From the NCBI RefSeq assembly GCF_004348825.1, contig NZ_SMJU01000001.1:248001-312000 (forward strand): a stretch of DNA of 64,000 bases, written 5' to 3'. The DNA comes from Arundinibacter roseus (GTDB taxonomy: Bacteria; Bacteroidota; Bacteroidia; Cytophagales; Spirosomataceae). The translations under genes were made by a program, and so were the position numbers. Position 1 is the stretch's first letter, and the number at the start of each line of letters is the position of its first letter. Positions 43,886-53,197 of the stretch are shown piece after piece. The notes beneath the pieces are model-generated. The model was not told where the DNA came from and ran no database searches. It saw nothing but the letters and a program-made list of their open reading frames with translations.

Positions 43886-46684
43886 TTATAAAATGCGGTA
43901 CGAAAGCCCCAGCTGCACCGTACTGCCGGGCCGGAAACTTTGGATAATCTGATCGTTGCGGCGGTCAAACTTTCCGTCCAGATTTCCATCCTGCAACAAC
44001 AAATTGGTTTGGTTCAGAATATCCGTTACACCCCCTTTTACTGACCAACGCTTGCCGATTCCTTTGGAGAAAGTAAGGTCAAGTACGTTGCGGGGCATTT
44101 CATAAATATCAGGATAGCCATCAAAGCCTACGGCAAAAATCCGTTTGCCAATCACGTTATACAGCGCATTTACCTGAAAATCGTGCTCCTGATCGTTGTA
44201 GTTCAAGCCGAGGTTAACAATGTAGGGCGACTGTCCCTGCAAGGGTCGGTTATCGGATTGTCCAACGGCCAGGCTGCCTCCCAAATCGACCTTGCTGTAA
44301 ATAAGCGCCGTGTTGAAAAGCAAACTCATCCGGTCCATGAGGGTAGAACCGGTAAGACCGTTCAGGCTCTTTTTGATTTCAATTTCTACCCCGGCAGAAG
44401 TAGCCGCATTGGCATTTCCAAAATTGATATTTTTGATTCCCTGTGAGCCAGCCCCAGCATCGAACAGCGCTTCGATCGGATCTTTGAATCTTTTATAAAA
44501 TCCGGCAACACTGATAACTTCTGCAGGCGTTGGGTAGAACTCATACCGGAGGTCGGCATTCTGAACAGTAGCCGTCCGCAACGTAGGATTTCCTGCATAT
44601 ACGATGTTATAATCAAAATCAAAAAAGGCAAACGGCGCCAATTCGCGGAATTCAGGACGATTGACGGTCATGCCGTAAGCGAAGCGAAGCAAACTTTTTT
44701 CGTTGAAGTTGTAGCTAACATTTGCCGAAGGCAACAGCTTACCCAATGGGTACGATACCGCAACCGGCTGTCCGTTTAGTAACGAGCTGTTCAGTGCCTG
44801 CGTGTTGTGCTCGTAGCGGGCACCGACAATGGCATTCAGTTTTTTGGTAAGTGGAATGTTGACTGACACATAACCCGCTCCAAGGGTATTGGTAGCATCG
44901 TAGGAGTCGTTCGGGTTGGTTTGCTCGTCAATACGGATTCCGTTGGTATTGTTGATATTTTGGGGTTGAAAAAGGTTAGTAACCGAGCCCAAAAGAATAT
45001 CCTGACTTGTCGATAGTGTTCGTACATATCCCAGGTTCCGTGCACGGAACGCCCGATCTTTGGCTTCATAGAAAGCACCCGCTTTGAGTTCTATAAAATC
45101 TTCTCCGCGGAAAGCAATTTTCTGAGTCAGATTCAAACCACCCGTATAAGCATTTTCATCCATTCTCGACGAAAAACGTCCAAGAAAGAAAGCTACTGCC
45201 GAGCCTACGGGTACGTACAATTCCTTTCGTCCGGTGGCAGGATCTACGATGTCGGCCCGGTAGCGGCGGTAGTCGGGTTGCTCACGGTACGAATTATTGT
45301 AGCCCGCCACCCAGTCAATAGTTGTTGCTTTTCCAAACTGATGCTTGCCCGTAAGTTGTCCGGTGTAGATGCCCCGATACACCTGATCAAAGCTGTTGAT
45401 ATCTGCCGAGAAGTTTCCTTCAATATTTTGGCCCGTCCGGTTTACGTACGTTCCGATGCTATTTTGATTGTAGAGGTTTTTGAACTCAATAGAATGGTTC
45501 TCGTTAATTTTAACGGCCCAGTTGTGGATAATTCCTACGCGGATGTTACGGCTCGACCGGCGGTCGTCGTAGTCATACACTACCTGTTCCTCATTATTTA
45601 CGTTAGCATTGAACTCTTTACGATCCACATTGAAAACTGTACGCGAATCACTATAATTTACAGCCGTTACGTTACCGATTTTGAGTTTTCCGAGATTCAT
45701 ACGGAAATTTCCGGTAAGCGCAAAACGCTGATCGGGCGTAGCCGTTTGGCTGGTAGCGTCCCAGTTATTGCGCAGCATACGTCCGGCCTGTTCGAGCTGA
45801 GCACCGGAAATATTTTTCAAACTTGCCGGAAAAAACTTCGGCAAATCCTGATAACCATTGTTGAAGCCTGTCCAATAATTGGGGCCGGTTTCGGCCTGGT
45901 CAAAATCTGAGAAGGTAGTTCCCTGCCGAAACGTCGTGCTGTAATCAAATACAATAGAGTTTTCGTTGGGGATATTTTTAGTAAATATCTTGACAATACC
46001 TCCCGCAAACTCACCGGGAAGCTCCGCTGCGGGGCTTTTATAAATGAGCAGGCGGTCAATTTGTCCACTTGGGATTATATCAAAAGAAAACGCCTTTACG
46101 TCCGTTTCCATACTTGGCGTAAAAGCGTTGTGCAGCATTACATTATTATAGCGCTGATTGAGACCGCGAATCGTGATGAAGCGATCGCCAACGATTGTAA
46201 TCCCTGGCACACGCCTAACTACCTGTGACGCGTCGCGGTCGAGGGTGCGGGCAATTTGCTGTGCCGAAATTCCGCTCACAATTTGCTGAGCAGCCTTAAT
46301 TTCCGAAATCATGGAAATCTCCGTGTTGGTTTCACGGGCCGCTACTACACGAACTTCTTCAAGAGTCGTAGATTCTTCCAGAAGTGCTGTGTTGACCTCC
46401 GTTATTTTGTCGGCCTGAACCTCCACATTGGCGATGGTTTCGGTGCGGTAGGAGACGAACGAAACTTCCAGGGAATATACACCCGCTGAAAGTTTGGGGA
46501 GAGTAAAGAATCCTTCTACGTCGGTAGAAGCGCCGGTAGTTGTACCAGCCACGCGCACCGTGGCGCCAATGAGAGCTTCCTGGGTTTTGGCATCTTTGAT
46601 GGTTCCCCGGATGGTTCCTTGCTGTGCGTTTGCCTGATAGCCAAGGCTGCAAAGCAAAAAGAAAGAGATTAAAATGTGTTTCAT
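43886..46684 (-). CDS. TonB-dependent receptor with CarboxypepD_reg-like N-domain
   Basis: Outer-membrane active transporter of 932 residues. A signal peptide (to about 20) is followed by a carboxypeptidase-regulatory-like domain (GTIRGTIKDAKTQEALIGATV, about 23-105) and a plug (SQVVRRVPGITIVGDRFITIRGLNQRYN). A 22-strand barrel ends VQLGLSYRIL. It is shorter than SusC and lacks a SusD partner; the partner is the beta-helix lipoprotein downstream. A good promoter (TTG-N17-TACTTTTG) lies at 46717-46744. Confidence 0.94.
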   Translation of the reverse strand: MKHILISFFLLCSLGYQANAQQGTIRGTIKDAKTQEALIGATVRVAGTTTGASTDVEGFFTLPKLSAGVYSLEVSFVSYRTETIANVEVQADKITEVNTALLEESTTLEEVRVVAARETNTEISMISEIKAAQQIVSGISAQQIARTLDRDASQVVRRVPGITIVGDRFITIRGLNQRYNNVMLHNAFTPSMETDVKAFSFDIIPSGQIDRLLIYKSPAAELPGEFAGGIVKIFTKNIPNENSIVFDYSTTFRQGTTFSDFDQAETGPNYWTGFNNGYQDLPKFFPASLKNISGAQLEQAGRMLRNNWDATSQTATPDQRFALTGNFRMNLGKLKIGNVTAVNYSDSRTVFNVDRKEFNANVNNEEQVVYDYDDRRSSRNIRVGIIHNWAVKINENHSIEFKNLYNQNSIGTYVNRTGQNIEGNFSADINSFDQVYRGIYTGQLTGKHQFGKATTIDWVAGYNNSYREQPDYRRYRADIVDPATGRKELYVPVGSAVAFFLGRFSSRMDENAYTGGLNLTQKIAFRGEDFIELKAGAFYEAKDRAFRARNLGYVRTLSTSQDILLGSVTNLFQPQNINNTNGIRIDEQTNPNDSYDATNTLGAGYVSVNIPLTKKLNAIVGARYEHNTQALNSSLLNGQPVAVSYPLGKLLPSANVSYNFNEKSLLRFAYGMTVNRPEFRELAPFAFFDFDYNIVYAGNPTLRTATVQNADLRYEFYPTPAEVISVAGFYKRFKDPIEALFDAGAGSQGIKNINFGNANAATSAGVEIEIKKSLNGLTGSTLMDRMSLLFNTALIYSKVDLGGSLAVGQSDNRPLQGQSPYIVNLGLNYNDQEHDFQVNALYNVIGKRIFAVGFDGYPDIYEMPRNVLDLTFSKGIGKRWSVKGGVTDILNQTNLLLQDGNLDGKFDRRNDQIIQSFRPGSTVQLGLSYRIL

Positions 46685-46716
46685 GAATTGGGTGTCAGTA
46701 GTACTTTTTACGTCAG

Positions 46717-46744
46717 CAAAAGTACTCCGACAATGTTACCCCAA
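46717..46744 (-). promoter_or_regulatory. promoter of the TonB receptor/lipoprotein unit
   Basis: On the minus strand, TTG (46744-46742) is followed after 17 bp by TACTTTTG (46724-46717), close to the Bacteroidota -33/-7 pattern. The receptor ATG is at 46684. Two direct copies of a GGGTTAACATTG-like motif overlap the -33 region and might be a regulator site. Confidence 0.55.
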
Positions 46745-46906
46745 TGTTAACCCAGGATTACGGATGAATTATTTAAAAGAAATCATAAACTCACTGATTT
46801 TCAGGCATTTGTAAAAAAGAGTGACACGAAATTAAATTTGCACACTAGCTTTGTACGCATAATTTTATAGCTGCAAGTTCAATGAAACACACATGATTAT
46901 TTGGCA

Positions 46907-48388
46907 TTATTCCACAATCCCATTTCCTTTTCTAGCAAAAGGTTTTTCAAGATCATACACAAAACCATTAACAACAATGTAACGGATTTTACCATTTTTC
47001 TTCAATAAAAAAGTGGCCGTTTCGCCCAGTTCAGGCGCACCCGCAGGAGCCGCGCCATTGCGCAAAATATGGAAAGGCTGAGCCGTAAAATAAACGCCCA
47101 CCGTGCGGCGTGGCGCATCTGAGGCCAGTTTTAGAAACGTATACCCCTGCTGCCACAGCGAGATAGGGTTCAGTTTTGCCGCTTCACTGATTGACTTTAT
47201 CAACGTAGGATATACTTTCCCCGACTCCATTACATAGCCCTCGCCGTTGAGCTCTTCCGAGCCGTAGTGGGTGGAAAGATCGCCGTATTCTTCTATTTTA
47301 CTATACTGAAAAAACTGCGTGGCATTGGCATAATTCACTTCGTTTCGATTGATGCCAAGATCCGTCTGATAGGTTTTTCCACCTTTTTTCACCGTCACAT
47401 TTCGCACCAAAAGATCAAACAGGTAGCGCCCATTTTCGGGAATCGTGTAATAATCCTCCCGATCTTCCTCTACAATAGAGCCGTCGGCCACGGCGGAAAG
47501 GCCTGAAAGTAAGGCTACAAAATTCAGTTTTCGGATGTACTGCTTTTCAGGATCGCCCACATAACCACCCGATTCGATCAGGATTAAGGTCGTGCCCCAT
47601 TTCTGAATATTGTCTCCAAATGCCCTTGGCTCGTGCTCGTCGGTGTAGCGCGCCACCTGACCGGGAATCATCACCTGCAACAGACGATTCATGCGTACAA
47701 TCATTTTCATGGATCTTTCGCGTACCGGGTTAATGGACCGCTCGTAGTCGTAGGCCGTGGCCAAAAACGAAATAGTAGCCACCCGCCCGCTTTGACCAGC
47801 CGAGTAGCGTGGGCTTTGGTCGTGCAGGTTAAAGCCGTACTCGGGTTTCAGGCTTTGCTGCAACTCTTTCAGAATGCGCCCTTCGGGAGTTTGCAGGTAC
47901 AGCGCGTCGCGGTTCATATCAATGCCCTGCGCGGTGCGCCGCTGATAGCGCTCGGCTCCATCGGGGTTGAGCATCGGCACAAAGTAGAGCGTGGTGCTGT
48001 CGAGCAGTTGCTTGCGCAGCGCATCAAATCCATCGTTTGAAGCTTCCAGAAAATTCAGAATATCGAAAACCGCCATTGTTGCGGTGGGTTCGTCGCCGTG
48101 CATTTGGGTCCATAGCAGGGCGGTATGCGGGCCGTGGCCTACTTTCAGCATCGTGATGTCGCGGCCTTCATACGACTTCCCAACATTTTTGATTTCGTAC
48201 ATTGGATTCTGTAAACGACTGGCAATGAGTGCCTGTACATCCTTATGTTTGAAGCGACGGTGGGCAAGTGCAGTTTCGCGGAAAGAGTCGTGCGCCTCGT
48301 GAAGTGCCTGAGCCAATACAATCGGTTGAGCGGAAAGCATAGAATACGTAAGCTGAAAAATAAAAAACAAAGCCACTACCCTTTTCAT
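46907..48388 (-). CDS. M14 family zinc carboxypeptidase, secreted
   Basis: Exported zinc peptidase of 493 residues with a signal peptide (to about 20). The metal motif is QMHGDEPT (H97, E100) with the third ligand H189 in FNLHDQ; NR in DMNRD (159-160) binds the substrate carboxylate, and the catalytic glutamate is in LIESGGYVGD. The extra C-terminal domain (from about 300) is common in Bacteroidota members of this family. It should trim C-terminal residues or peptidoglycan peptides. A -7 element lies just upstream at 48420-48427. Confidence 0.92.
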   Translation of the reverse strand: MKRVVALFFIFQLTYSMLSAQPIVLAQALHEAHDSFRETALAHRRFKHKDVQALIASRLQNPMYEIKNVGKSYEGRDITMLKVGHGPHTALLWTQMHGDEPTATMAVFDILNFLEASNDGFDALRKQLLDSTTLYFVPMLNPDGAERYQRRTAQGIDMNRDALYLQTPEGRILKELQQSLKPEYGFNLHDQSPRYSAGQSGRVATISFLATAYDYERSINPVRERSMKMIVRMNRLLQVMIPGQVARYTDEHEPRAFGDNIQKWGTTLILIESGGYVGDPEKQYIRKLNFVALLSGLSAVADGSIVEEDREDYYTIPENGRYLFDLLVRNVTVKKGGKTYQTDLGINRNEVNYANATQFFQYSKIEEYGDLSTHYGSEELNGEGYVMESGKVYPTLIKSISEAAKLNPISLWQQGYTFLKLASDAPRRTVGVYFTAQPFHILRNGAAPAGAPELGETATFLLKKNGKIRYIVVNGFVYDLEKPFARKGNGIVE

Positions 48389-48419
48389 GATCTTTATTTT
48401 AGAGTGATTTACCCAACCG

Positions 48420-48427
48420 CAAAAGTA
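48420..48427 (-). promoter_or_regulatory. candidate -7 element for the M14 gene
   Basis: TACTTTTG on the minus strand fits TAnnTTTG and lies 31 bp before the ATG. Confidence 0.4.
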
Positions 48428-48549
48428 AGCAGATTCGGTAGTTTCCGAAGGCAGGTTTTCAAATGGCTACAAAAATTTGAGGTTTCGGTAATTTGGAGAA
48501 GTTTTTCTTTGCTTTTAAGAAAAGTCATTTTGTCAAAAACTCCCGCTGA

Positions 48550-49335
48550 TTAGCAGTCGAAAAGAGCGTTGGGGAGCATGAGGAGGAAGGGTAAGGCCCG
48601 GTTGTACTCTAACTCAGGATATTCGAGACCTAACATTCGCAAATTTTTATAGTAGGTTTGATGCTGCTGATAGTACATTCTTTCACTTTGAATAAACCAC
48701 GCTTTTTCACCCAATTTTTGAGCTAAGAACCATTTTTCCAGAAGTCTTGCGCATCTCCCATTTCCATCATTCCAGGGATGGATTTTCACAAAAACCAAAT
48801 GAATCATAGCTGCGTAGAAAAATATTTCTTCACTACTCAACTGCGCATCAAGCAAAATGGAGACATCGTTATAAAACTTTGCCATTTCGGATGCCACCTC
48901 AAAAGGCGATACTGCCACGTACTCAATTCGTCCATCGGGCGTAGAAACATACATATTCATGTTCCGATAGTTGCCCTGCCACTGCCTTGCTACAATGTTC
49001 CTGCCCAATATACGATGGGCCTTTGCCACATTTTCATTATTCAGGATCTTTGATTGGGCAAAAGTATAGGCGCTGTATAAATCATCAATTTTGCGGGTAT
49101 AATCTGGCAAAAACTCAATGCCAAATTTTTTATGCTTCACAAAGCTGTCCAGTTCAATTTCCTCACCTTCAATTTTGCTACTAAACACAGCAGATACCGA
49201 CCTATAAAAGCTAAACGTATCGGTCGAAATCTCTGCATCCTGCAAGGCATCAAAGGCCTCCTTCAACCCGTTCGGAATCTGCTGCAGATACACGGGAAGC
49301 AATTCGGTTTTCAGGAGAGAGAGGTTTGAAATCAT
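48550..49335 (-). CDS. Fic family protein with N-terminal inhibitory motif
   Basis: Predicted AMP-transferase or de-AMPylase of 261 residues. The Fic motif is HPWNDGNGRCAR (H186, D190, N192, R194), with P-W in place of the usual x-F, and both phosphate-binding glycines kept. Near the N-terminus SSKIEGEE matches the [S/T]xxxE[G/N] inhibitory helix of class II Fic proteins, so activity is probably autoinhibited. A Fic_N-like opening segment and the late FIQSERMYYQQHQTYY helix fit the family. The AlbA_2/ATPase gene lies 220 bp upstream on the same strand. No antitoxin gene is visible. Target unknown. Confidence 0.92.
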   Translation of the reverse strand: MISNLSLLKTELLPVYLQQIPNGLKEAFDALQDAEISTDTFSFYRSVSAVFSSKIEGEEIELDSFVKHKKFGIEFLPDYTRKIDDLYSAYTFAQSKILNNENVAKAHRILGRNIVARQWQGNYRNMNMYVSTPDGRIEYVAVSPFEVASEMAKFYNDVSILLDAQLSSEEIFFYAAMIHLVFVKIHPWNDGNGRCARLLEKWFLAQKLGEKAWFIQSERMYYQQHQTYYKNLRMLGLEYPELEYNRALPFLLMLPNALFDC

Positions 49336-49500
49336 GGGGGATAAGGTATGTATTTGATTTGAAATGCTGTTGATAGTTCCTTATGTTGCAACTAAATAAG
49401 TATGCACTTTGGCCTGGAATCTCTTAAAACCGGATTGATTCCTTTTGAATTTTAAATCATATCATTTCATAAACAACTATAAATCAATTAGTTATGACTT

Positions 49501-49540
49501 AAACTCTCTTAAACTCTCTTAAACTCTCTTAAACTCTCTT
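49501..49540. repeat. 10-bp tandem repeat, four exact copies
   Basis: AAACTCTCTT is repeated four times without change, then ATTTTTTTC. The period equals about one helical turn. It lies 16 bp past the stop of the AlbA_2 gene and about 165 bp before the Fic start. Confidence 0.95.
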
Positions 49541-49555
49541 ATTTTTTTCAATTGA

Positions 49556-51235
49556 TTACTCAGGCTTCACAGGTTCCCAGGTTCCGAAACCTACACTCTT
49601 GATTTTTCCCTGAATTCTTAAAGCAGAAAGCAAATTGCCCACTTTGTTTTTTTTTCGATCCTCTGAAAGTACATCGGAGAGTTTATCCCAAATAAGGTTT
49701 TCAATTTGCCTTCGGTTCGCCTTTCCCCATTTTGCGAGGTATTCTAAGATTAGATCTTTACAGTATTGATCATCAAAACCTCGATTGCGAATGTATTCTT
49801 GCCTTAGATTCTCGTTATTAATAGGCGCAATAACTTTTTCTGATAGATAGATATTTGGTTTTCTTCCTGAAATAAATTGTTTCTTTTTTAAATAATTATA
49901 CTCTTCATTAGTTAGCGGCATCTTTTTTTGCACTTTGTCCATTGCAATGATCTCCTCTAAGCTTAAATCGGGATTTTGAACTAGGATATTTGCAAATTCT
50001 TCATCTAATACCTTCCCTAGAATAGTTACTTTCACCTTACCATCACTGAGGTCATAGTCAGGCATTGGGAAAAAGCGTTTTCGCTGAAAATTAAAGATTT
50101 TTCGGATACCTCCTCCTTGTGTTTCAATCATATCCAAATTCTTCATGGCCTCCACCAGATATGGATTTCGATAAACTTCCTCAGGTGAATCACTCAATAC
50201 TACTTCTTCTACGGATTTAGGTAGAAAGGCTCCGTAATTGGAAAATACAAGATGGTCGTCTTCAAATTCAACGACATTAATTCTGGCCCCTTTGGTATAA
50301 TCCTGGTGCGCTATGGCATTATTAAGAAGTTCCCTAATTGTAAAAGGCGCGTAACGTAATACTTCGTCCGGGAATAAGGTACCAGGTCTGAGATAACGAT
50401 ATTTTAGATTTCTAATTTTAGTAAATACCTCATCCACAGCCAGAATAAGAGGAATAGAAAAGACTTCGAAATCTTTGTCTTGGTTATCCAGAGTTCTCAG
50501 AGTCCATCTGATTTTCACTGTTGAATTAAGGAAATGCTCTTCCTCTTCCTTCCCCAGCAGCATCATACAAGCCCGTGTGATCTTACCTTTTATGGTGAGC
50601 CGGGCTTTGTCAAGAAACTTTACATCGTCCCATTGATCCAGCTCTGGAGCATATTTGGGGTTTCGCTTTTGAAACTCAAATCGGGCTTTTTTTAATGCCT
50701 GGACGTCAAGATCTTCAATAGTAGCCTCAGGCAAAATAACAGCTGACCAATCGTCGGTTGGTTTGACTTCGTAAAGGATAGCTTCTTTTCTTGCCTGAGT
50801 AAGTTCCACAAGGCTATCTCCCAGCCGCTGCCAGGCTTTTTTGTGTGCATAAACTGGCTGCCGAAATGGATGCTTTGGAATATGAATAACCCAAATCCAC
50901 TTGCTACTTTCCAATGTCTGAAACTCCTCTACCAGTAAACCCTCTGAAACCAAATTTGGGCAGTCATTAATTAATCTTATCTTGATATTCTCTGGATTGT
51001 ACGTATGAAAGTCTTGAATACCAACAATTTCCAGGGTAGTATCCTTTACTCCAAGGACCAAATGCCCACCTTTCATGTTTGAAATAGCCGAAACATAAGA
51101 GATAACGTCTTCACCAGCCTGACTCGCAATGGAATGTTTTAGGTTTTTGAACTCTTTCCATTCACATCTTTCATTTTCTTTCGGAAATTGTTGGAGTAAA
51201 TACTCTTGTAACTCCTGTTCAGTAAATTTTTTCAT
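49556..51235 (-). CDS. AlbA_2 (Schlafen-like) and HATPase-type transcriptional regulator-like protein
   Basis: Protein of 559 residues. The ATG at 51235 (MKKFTEQELQ) is chosen; an upstream start adds 37 residues of poor quality. An AlbA_2/Schlafen-type domain (about 25-150; EWKEFKNLKHSIASQAGEDVI, NMKGGHLVLGVKD) is followed by a GHKL-type ATPase module (about 290-420; TIRELLNNAIAHQDYTKG, the N-box). A C-terminal winged-helix segment ends the protein. Such proteins are annotated as ATP-binding or putative transcriptional regulators and occur in accessory and defence regions. The gene is visibly richer in A+T than its neighbours. Fic is the next gene. Confidence 0.85.
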   Translation of the reverse strand: MKKFTEQELQEYLLQQFPKENERCEWKEFKNLKHSIASQAGEDVISYVSAISNMKGGHLVLGVKDTTLEIVGIQDFHTYNPENIKIRLINDCPNLVSEGLLVEEFQTLESSKWIWVIHIPKHPFRQPVYAHKKAWQRLGDSLVELTQARKEAILYEVKPTDDWSAVILPEATIEDLDVQALKKARFEFQKRNPKYAPELDQWDDVKFLDKARLTIKGKITRACMMLLGKEEEEHFLNSTVKIRWTLRTLDNQDKDFEVFSIPLILAVDEVFTKIRNLKYRYLRPGTLFPDEVLRYAPFTIRELLNNAIAHQDYTKGARINVVEFEDDHLVFSNYGAFLPKSVEEVVLSDSPEEVYRNPYLVEAMKNLDMIETQGGGIRKIFNFQRKRFFPMPDYDLSDGKVKVTILGKVLDEEFANILVQNPDLSLEEIIAMDKVQKKMPLTNEEYNYLKKKQFISGRKPNIYLSEKVIAPINNENLRQEYIRNRGFDDQYCKDLILEYLAKWGKANRRQIENLIWDKLSDVLSEDRKKNKVGNLLSALRIQGKIKSVGFGTWEPVKPE

Positions 51236-51553
51236 ACCCAAGATGTTAGCAGCCGTCTCTTTATGCGTCCAATTAAGCAACAGGCAGGCAATAAACAGGT
51301 CAATTCCTCTCTTGACCCAACAAAACTCTTTCTCGTAAAAAAGCATCTTTTTTATAGAAATTCAGCGTGTTCCGTAGATTTTTGTTGGACCACATGAGGT
51401 TACAGCCATTTCTGAATGATTCTGACAAAACATCCGACCCATGCACCTGCACGCAGGCAATACCAAGGCTTTTTGGTGGAATCTTCCGACCTTTGTCAAC
51501 AAGTCAGATCTAACTATCAGCAAATACACACCTTCACAGGAAGGCAACAAGCT

Positions 51554-52276
51554 ATGAAACTAAATTTTGCAGATTTAATACTTTTTGAGAACGATGATTT
51601 TTTGATTGTCAACAAACCTCCACATTTGGCTACGCTCGACGAGCGCACGCTTGACCGTGGCGGCAGTGTGTTGCGGTTGGCCAAAGAGTATAATCCCAAC
51701 CTGCAGGCCGCTCACCGTCTCGATAAAGAAACGTCCGGAGCGCTGGCTTTTGCAAAAAATCGGGAAGCGTACCGGCATTTGGCGATGCAATTTGAGCACC
51801 GCGAAGTTACCAAGCGCTACCACGCCGTAGTAGGCGGCATGCACGACCTCGAAGGTGTGTCGGTTTACCTGCCGATTTTGCCGCTCAAAAACGGCACCGC
51901 CGTAACGATTGATCGGGTGAAGGGAAAATTGGCCGAAACGATCTTCAATACGCTGAAAGTGTATCGGGGTTTTACGCTCGTGGAGTGCATCCCGATCACC
52001 GGCCGCATGCACCAAATCCGGATTCACTTGTCGTGCCTGAAAGCTCCGATTGTGTGTGATCCGCAGTATGGCGGCGTACCGATTTTTTTGTCGAGCCTGA
52101 AACGGAAGTTTAACCTTAAAAAAGAAACCGAAGAGCAGCCGCTTATTCAGCGCGTGGCTTTGCATGCCTATTCGTTGTCTTTTTCTTTAATGGACGGAGA
52201 AGCTATTCAGGTGGTGGCGCCCTATCCCAAAGATATGGATGTACTCATTAAGCAGCTAAACAAATGGGGTGTATAA
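51554..52276 (+). CDS. RluA-family pseudouridine synthase
   Basis: RNA-modifying enzyme of 240 residues that isomerises uridine. The catalytic aspartate is in HRLDKETSG, and FLIVNKP and GRMHQIRIH are the flanking family motifs. The start at 51554 is used because the frame upstream (46 codons) lacks homology-like features. There is no S4 domain, so it is of the short RluA/TruC kind; the target (rRNA or tRNA) is not deducible. The last codons lie inside a terminator stem. Confidence 0.92.
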   Translation: MKLNFADLILFENDDFLIVNKPPHLATLDERTLDRGGSVLRLAKEYNPNLQAAHRLDKETSGALAFAKNREAYRHLAMQFEHREVTKRYHAVVGGMHDLEGVSVYLPILPLKNGTAVTIDRVKGKLAETIFNTLKVYRGFTLVECIPITGRMHQIRIHLSCLKAPIVCDPQYGGVPIFLSSLKRKFNLKKETEEQPLIQRVALHAYSLSFSLMDGEAIQVVAPYPKDMDVLIKQLNKWGV

Positions 52277-52307
52277 GCCCTTCGGCCTGTACACCCCATT
52301 TGTTTTC
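52259..52307 (+). terminator. terminator overlapping the end of the RluA-type gene
   Basis: 15-bp perfect stem: AACAAATGGGGTGTA at 52259-52273 and TACACCCCATTTGTT at 52290-52304, then TTC. The last four sense codons form the 5' arm and the stop codon is in the loop. It may also stop the convergent gene. Confidence 0.8.
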
Positions 52308-52322
52308 TCAAACTAAAAAACC

Positions 52323-52949
52323 TTACACAAATCCGTAAGAAGCCACGGCAGCGATGACGATTAGGCCCAAGAGGGTAACTAACCCGCCAAAAACTACGCC
52401 CAAAATAGCCATCGTACGGGAGGAAGCAGGAGCTGTGCCTTTACGGATTTTGCTAAGCCCTACAATACCCATCACAAGCCCGGCAAGGCCCAATAAAAGT
52501 CCGAGGCCGGTTCCGGCCAATAGAAGTAGTAAACCGGCGCCGCCAAAAATCAACGACAAAAGCGCCACGGTGTCCGGTTTGGCTTTGGCACTTTTGGCTT
52601 TTTCGGGAGACTGTGCCTTTTCTATTTTCTTCTGAATCTTTTTTGCCACTACTTTTTCCTTCCATGTAGTCTGGGCAGGAGTTTTTTTTGCTACATGCAG
52701 CGGAGTAATCGCCTCTGCCGGAATGGGCGTTGATTGTTCTGTCGCTTCTACAACGGCTGTCATATCTTCCGATGCGCTGGCTGTCAGTACAGAAGCGGTG
52801 GCAGATATTGGTACTTCTGCCGCTGGTTTGGGGGCAGTTTTGGCAGCAGTATACGATTCAAAATGAGGGTTATTAATAACAGGATACTGGTTTTTTTGGC
52901 ACGCCTGGAAAGCAACGGCCACTACGAGCAAAAGAAGAATTTTTTTCAT
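52323..52949 (-). CDS. lipoprotein with C-terminal DUF4190-like membrane hairpin
   Basis: Protein of 208 residues. A lipobox (VAFQAC, C17) is followed by a low-complexity A/P/T/K linker (about 25-125) and a C-terminal pair of glycine-rich membrane helices (ALLSLIFGGAGLLLLLAG and MAILGVVFGGLVTLLGLIV) with GIVGLSKIRKG between. This hairpin resembles DUF4190-type domains. A lipidated N-terminus plus C-terminal membrane helices is a common but unexplained layout in Bacteroidota. Function unknown. Confidence 0.8.
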   Translation of the reverse strand: MKKILLLLVVAVAFQACQKNQYPVINNPHFESYTAAKTAPKPAAEVPISATASVLTASASEDMTAVVEATEQSTPIPAEAITPLHVAKKTPAQTTWKEKVVAKKIQKKIEKAQSPEKAKSAKAKPDTVALLSLIFGGAGLLLLLAGTGLGLLLGLAGLVMGIVGLSKIRKGTAPASSRTMAILGVVFGGLVTLLGLIVIAAVASYGFV

Positions 52950-53197
52950 ACGTGTTGATTTGGAAATAAGAATTGATGTTTAAATACATAAAAGCTTCAT
53001 ACTCCCAAATATAAAAAACGTGTCGTTAATTCAGGTATAACCTTTACCTATTTAGTAAAAGGAATTTGCTTTTGGACAATATTACCTTTCACTAATTTTT
53101 GCTGATTTTTTCAAATAGCATTCATCCAAAGAGGGAGCAACGAACGTATGTACCTGCTGTAACTATGTTTAACAACAAGCTCTAACTAGTAGAAGGT

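Noticed and set aside
45278-45910. 210-codon plus-strand frame
   Set aside because: Antisense to the TonB receptor gene.
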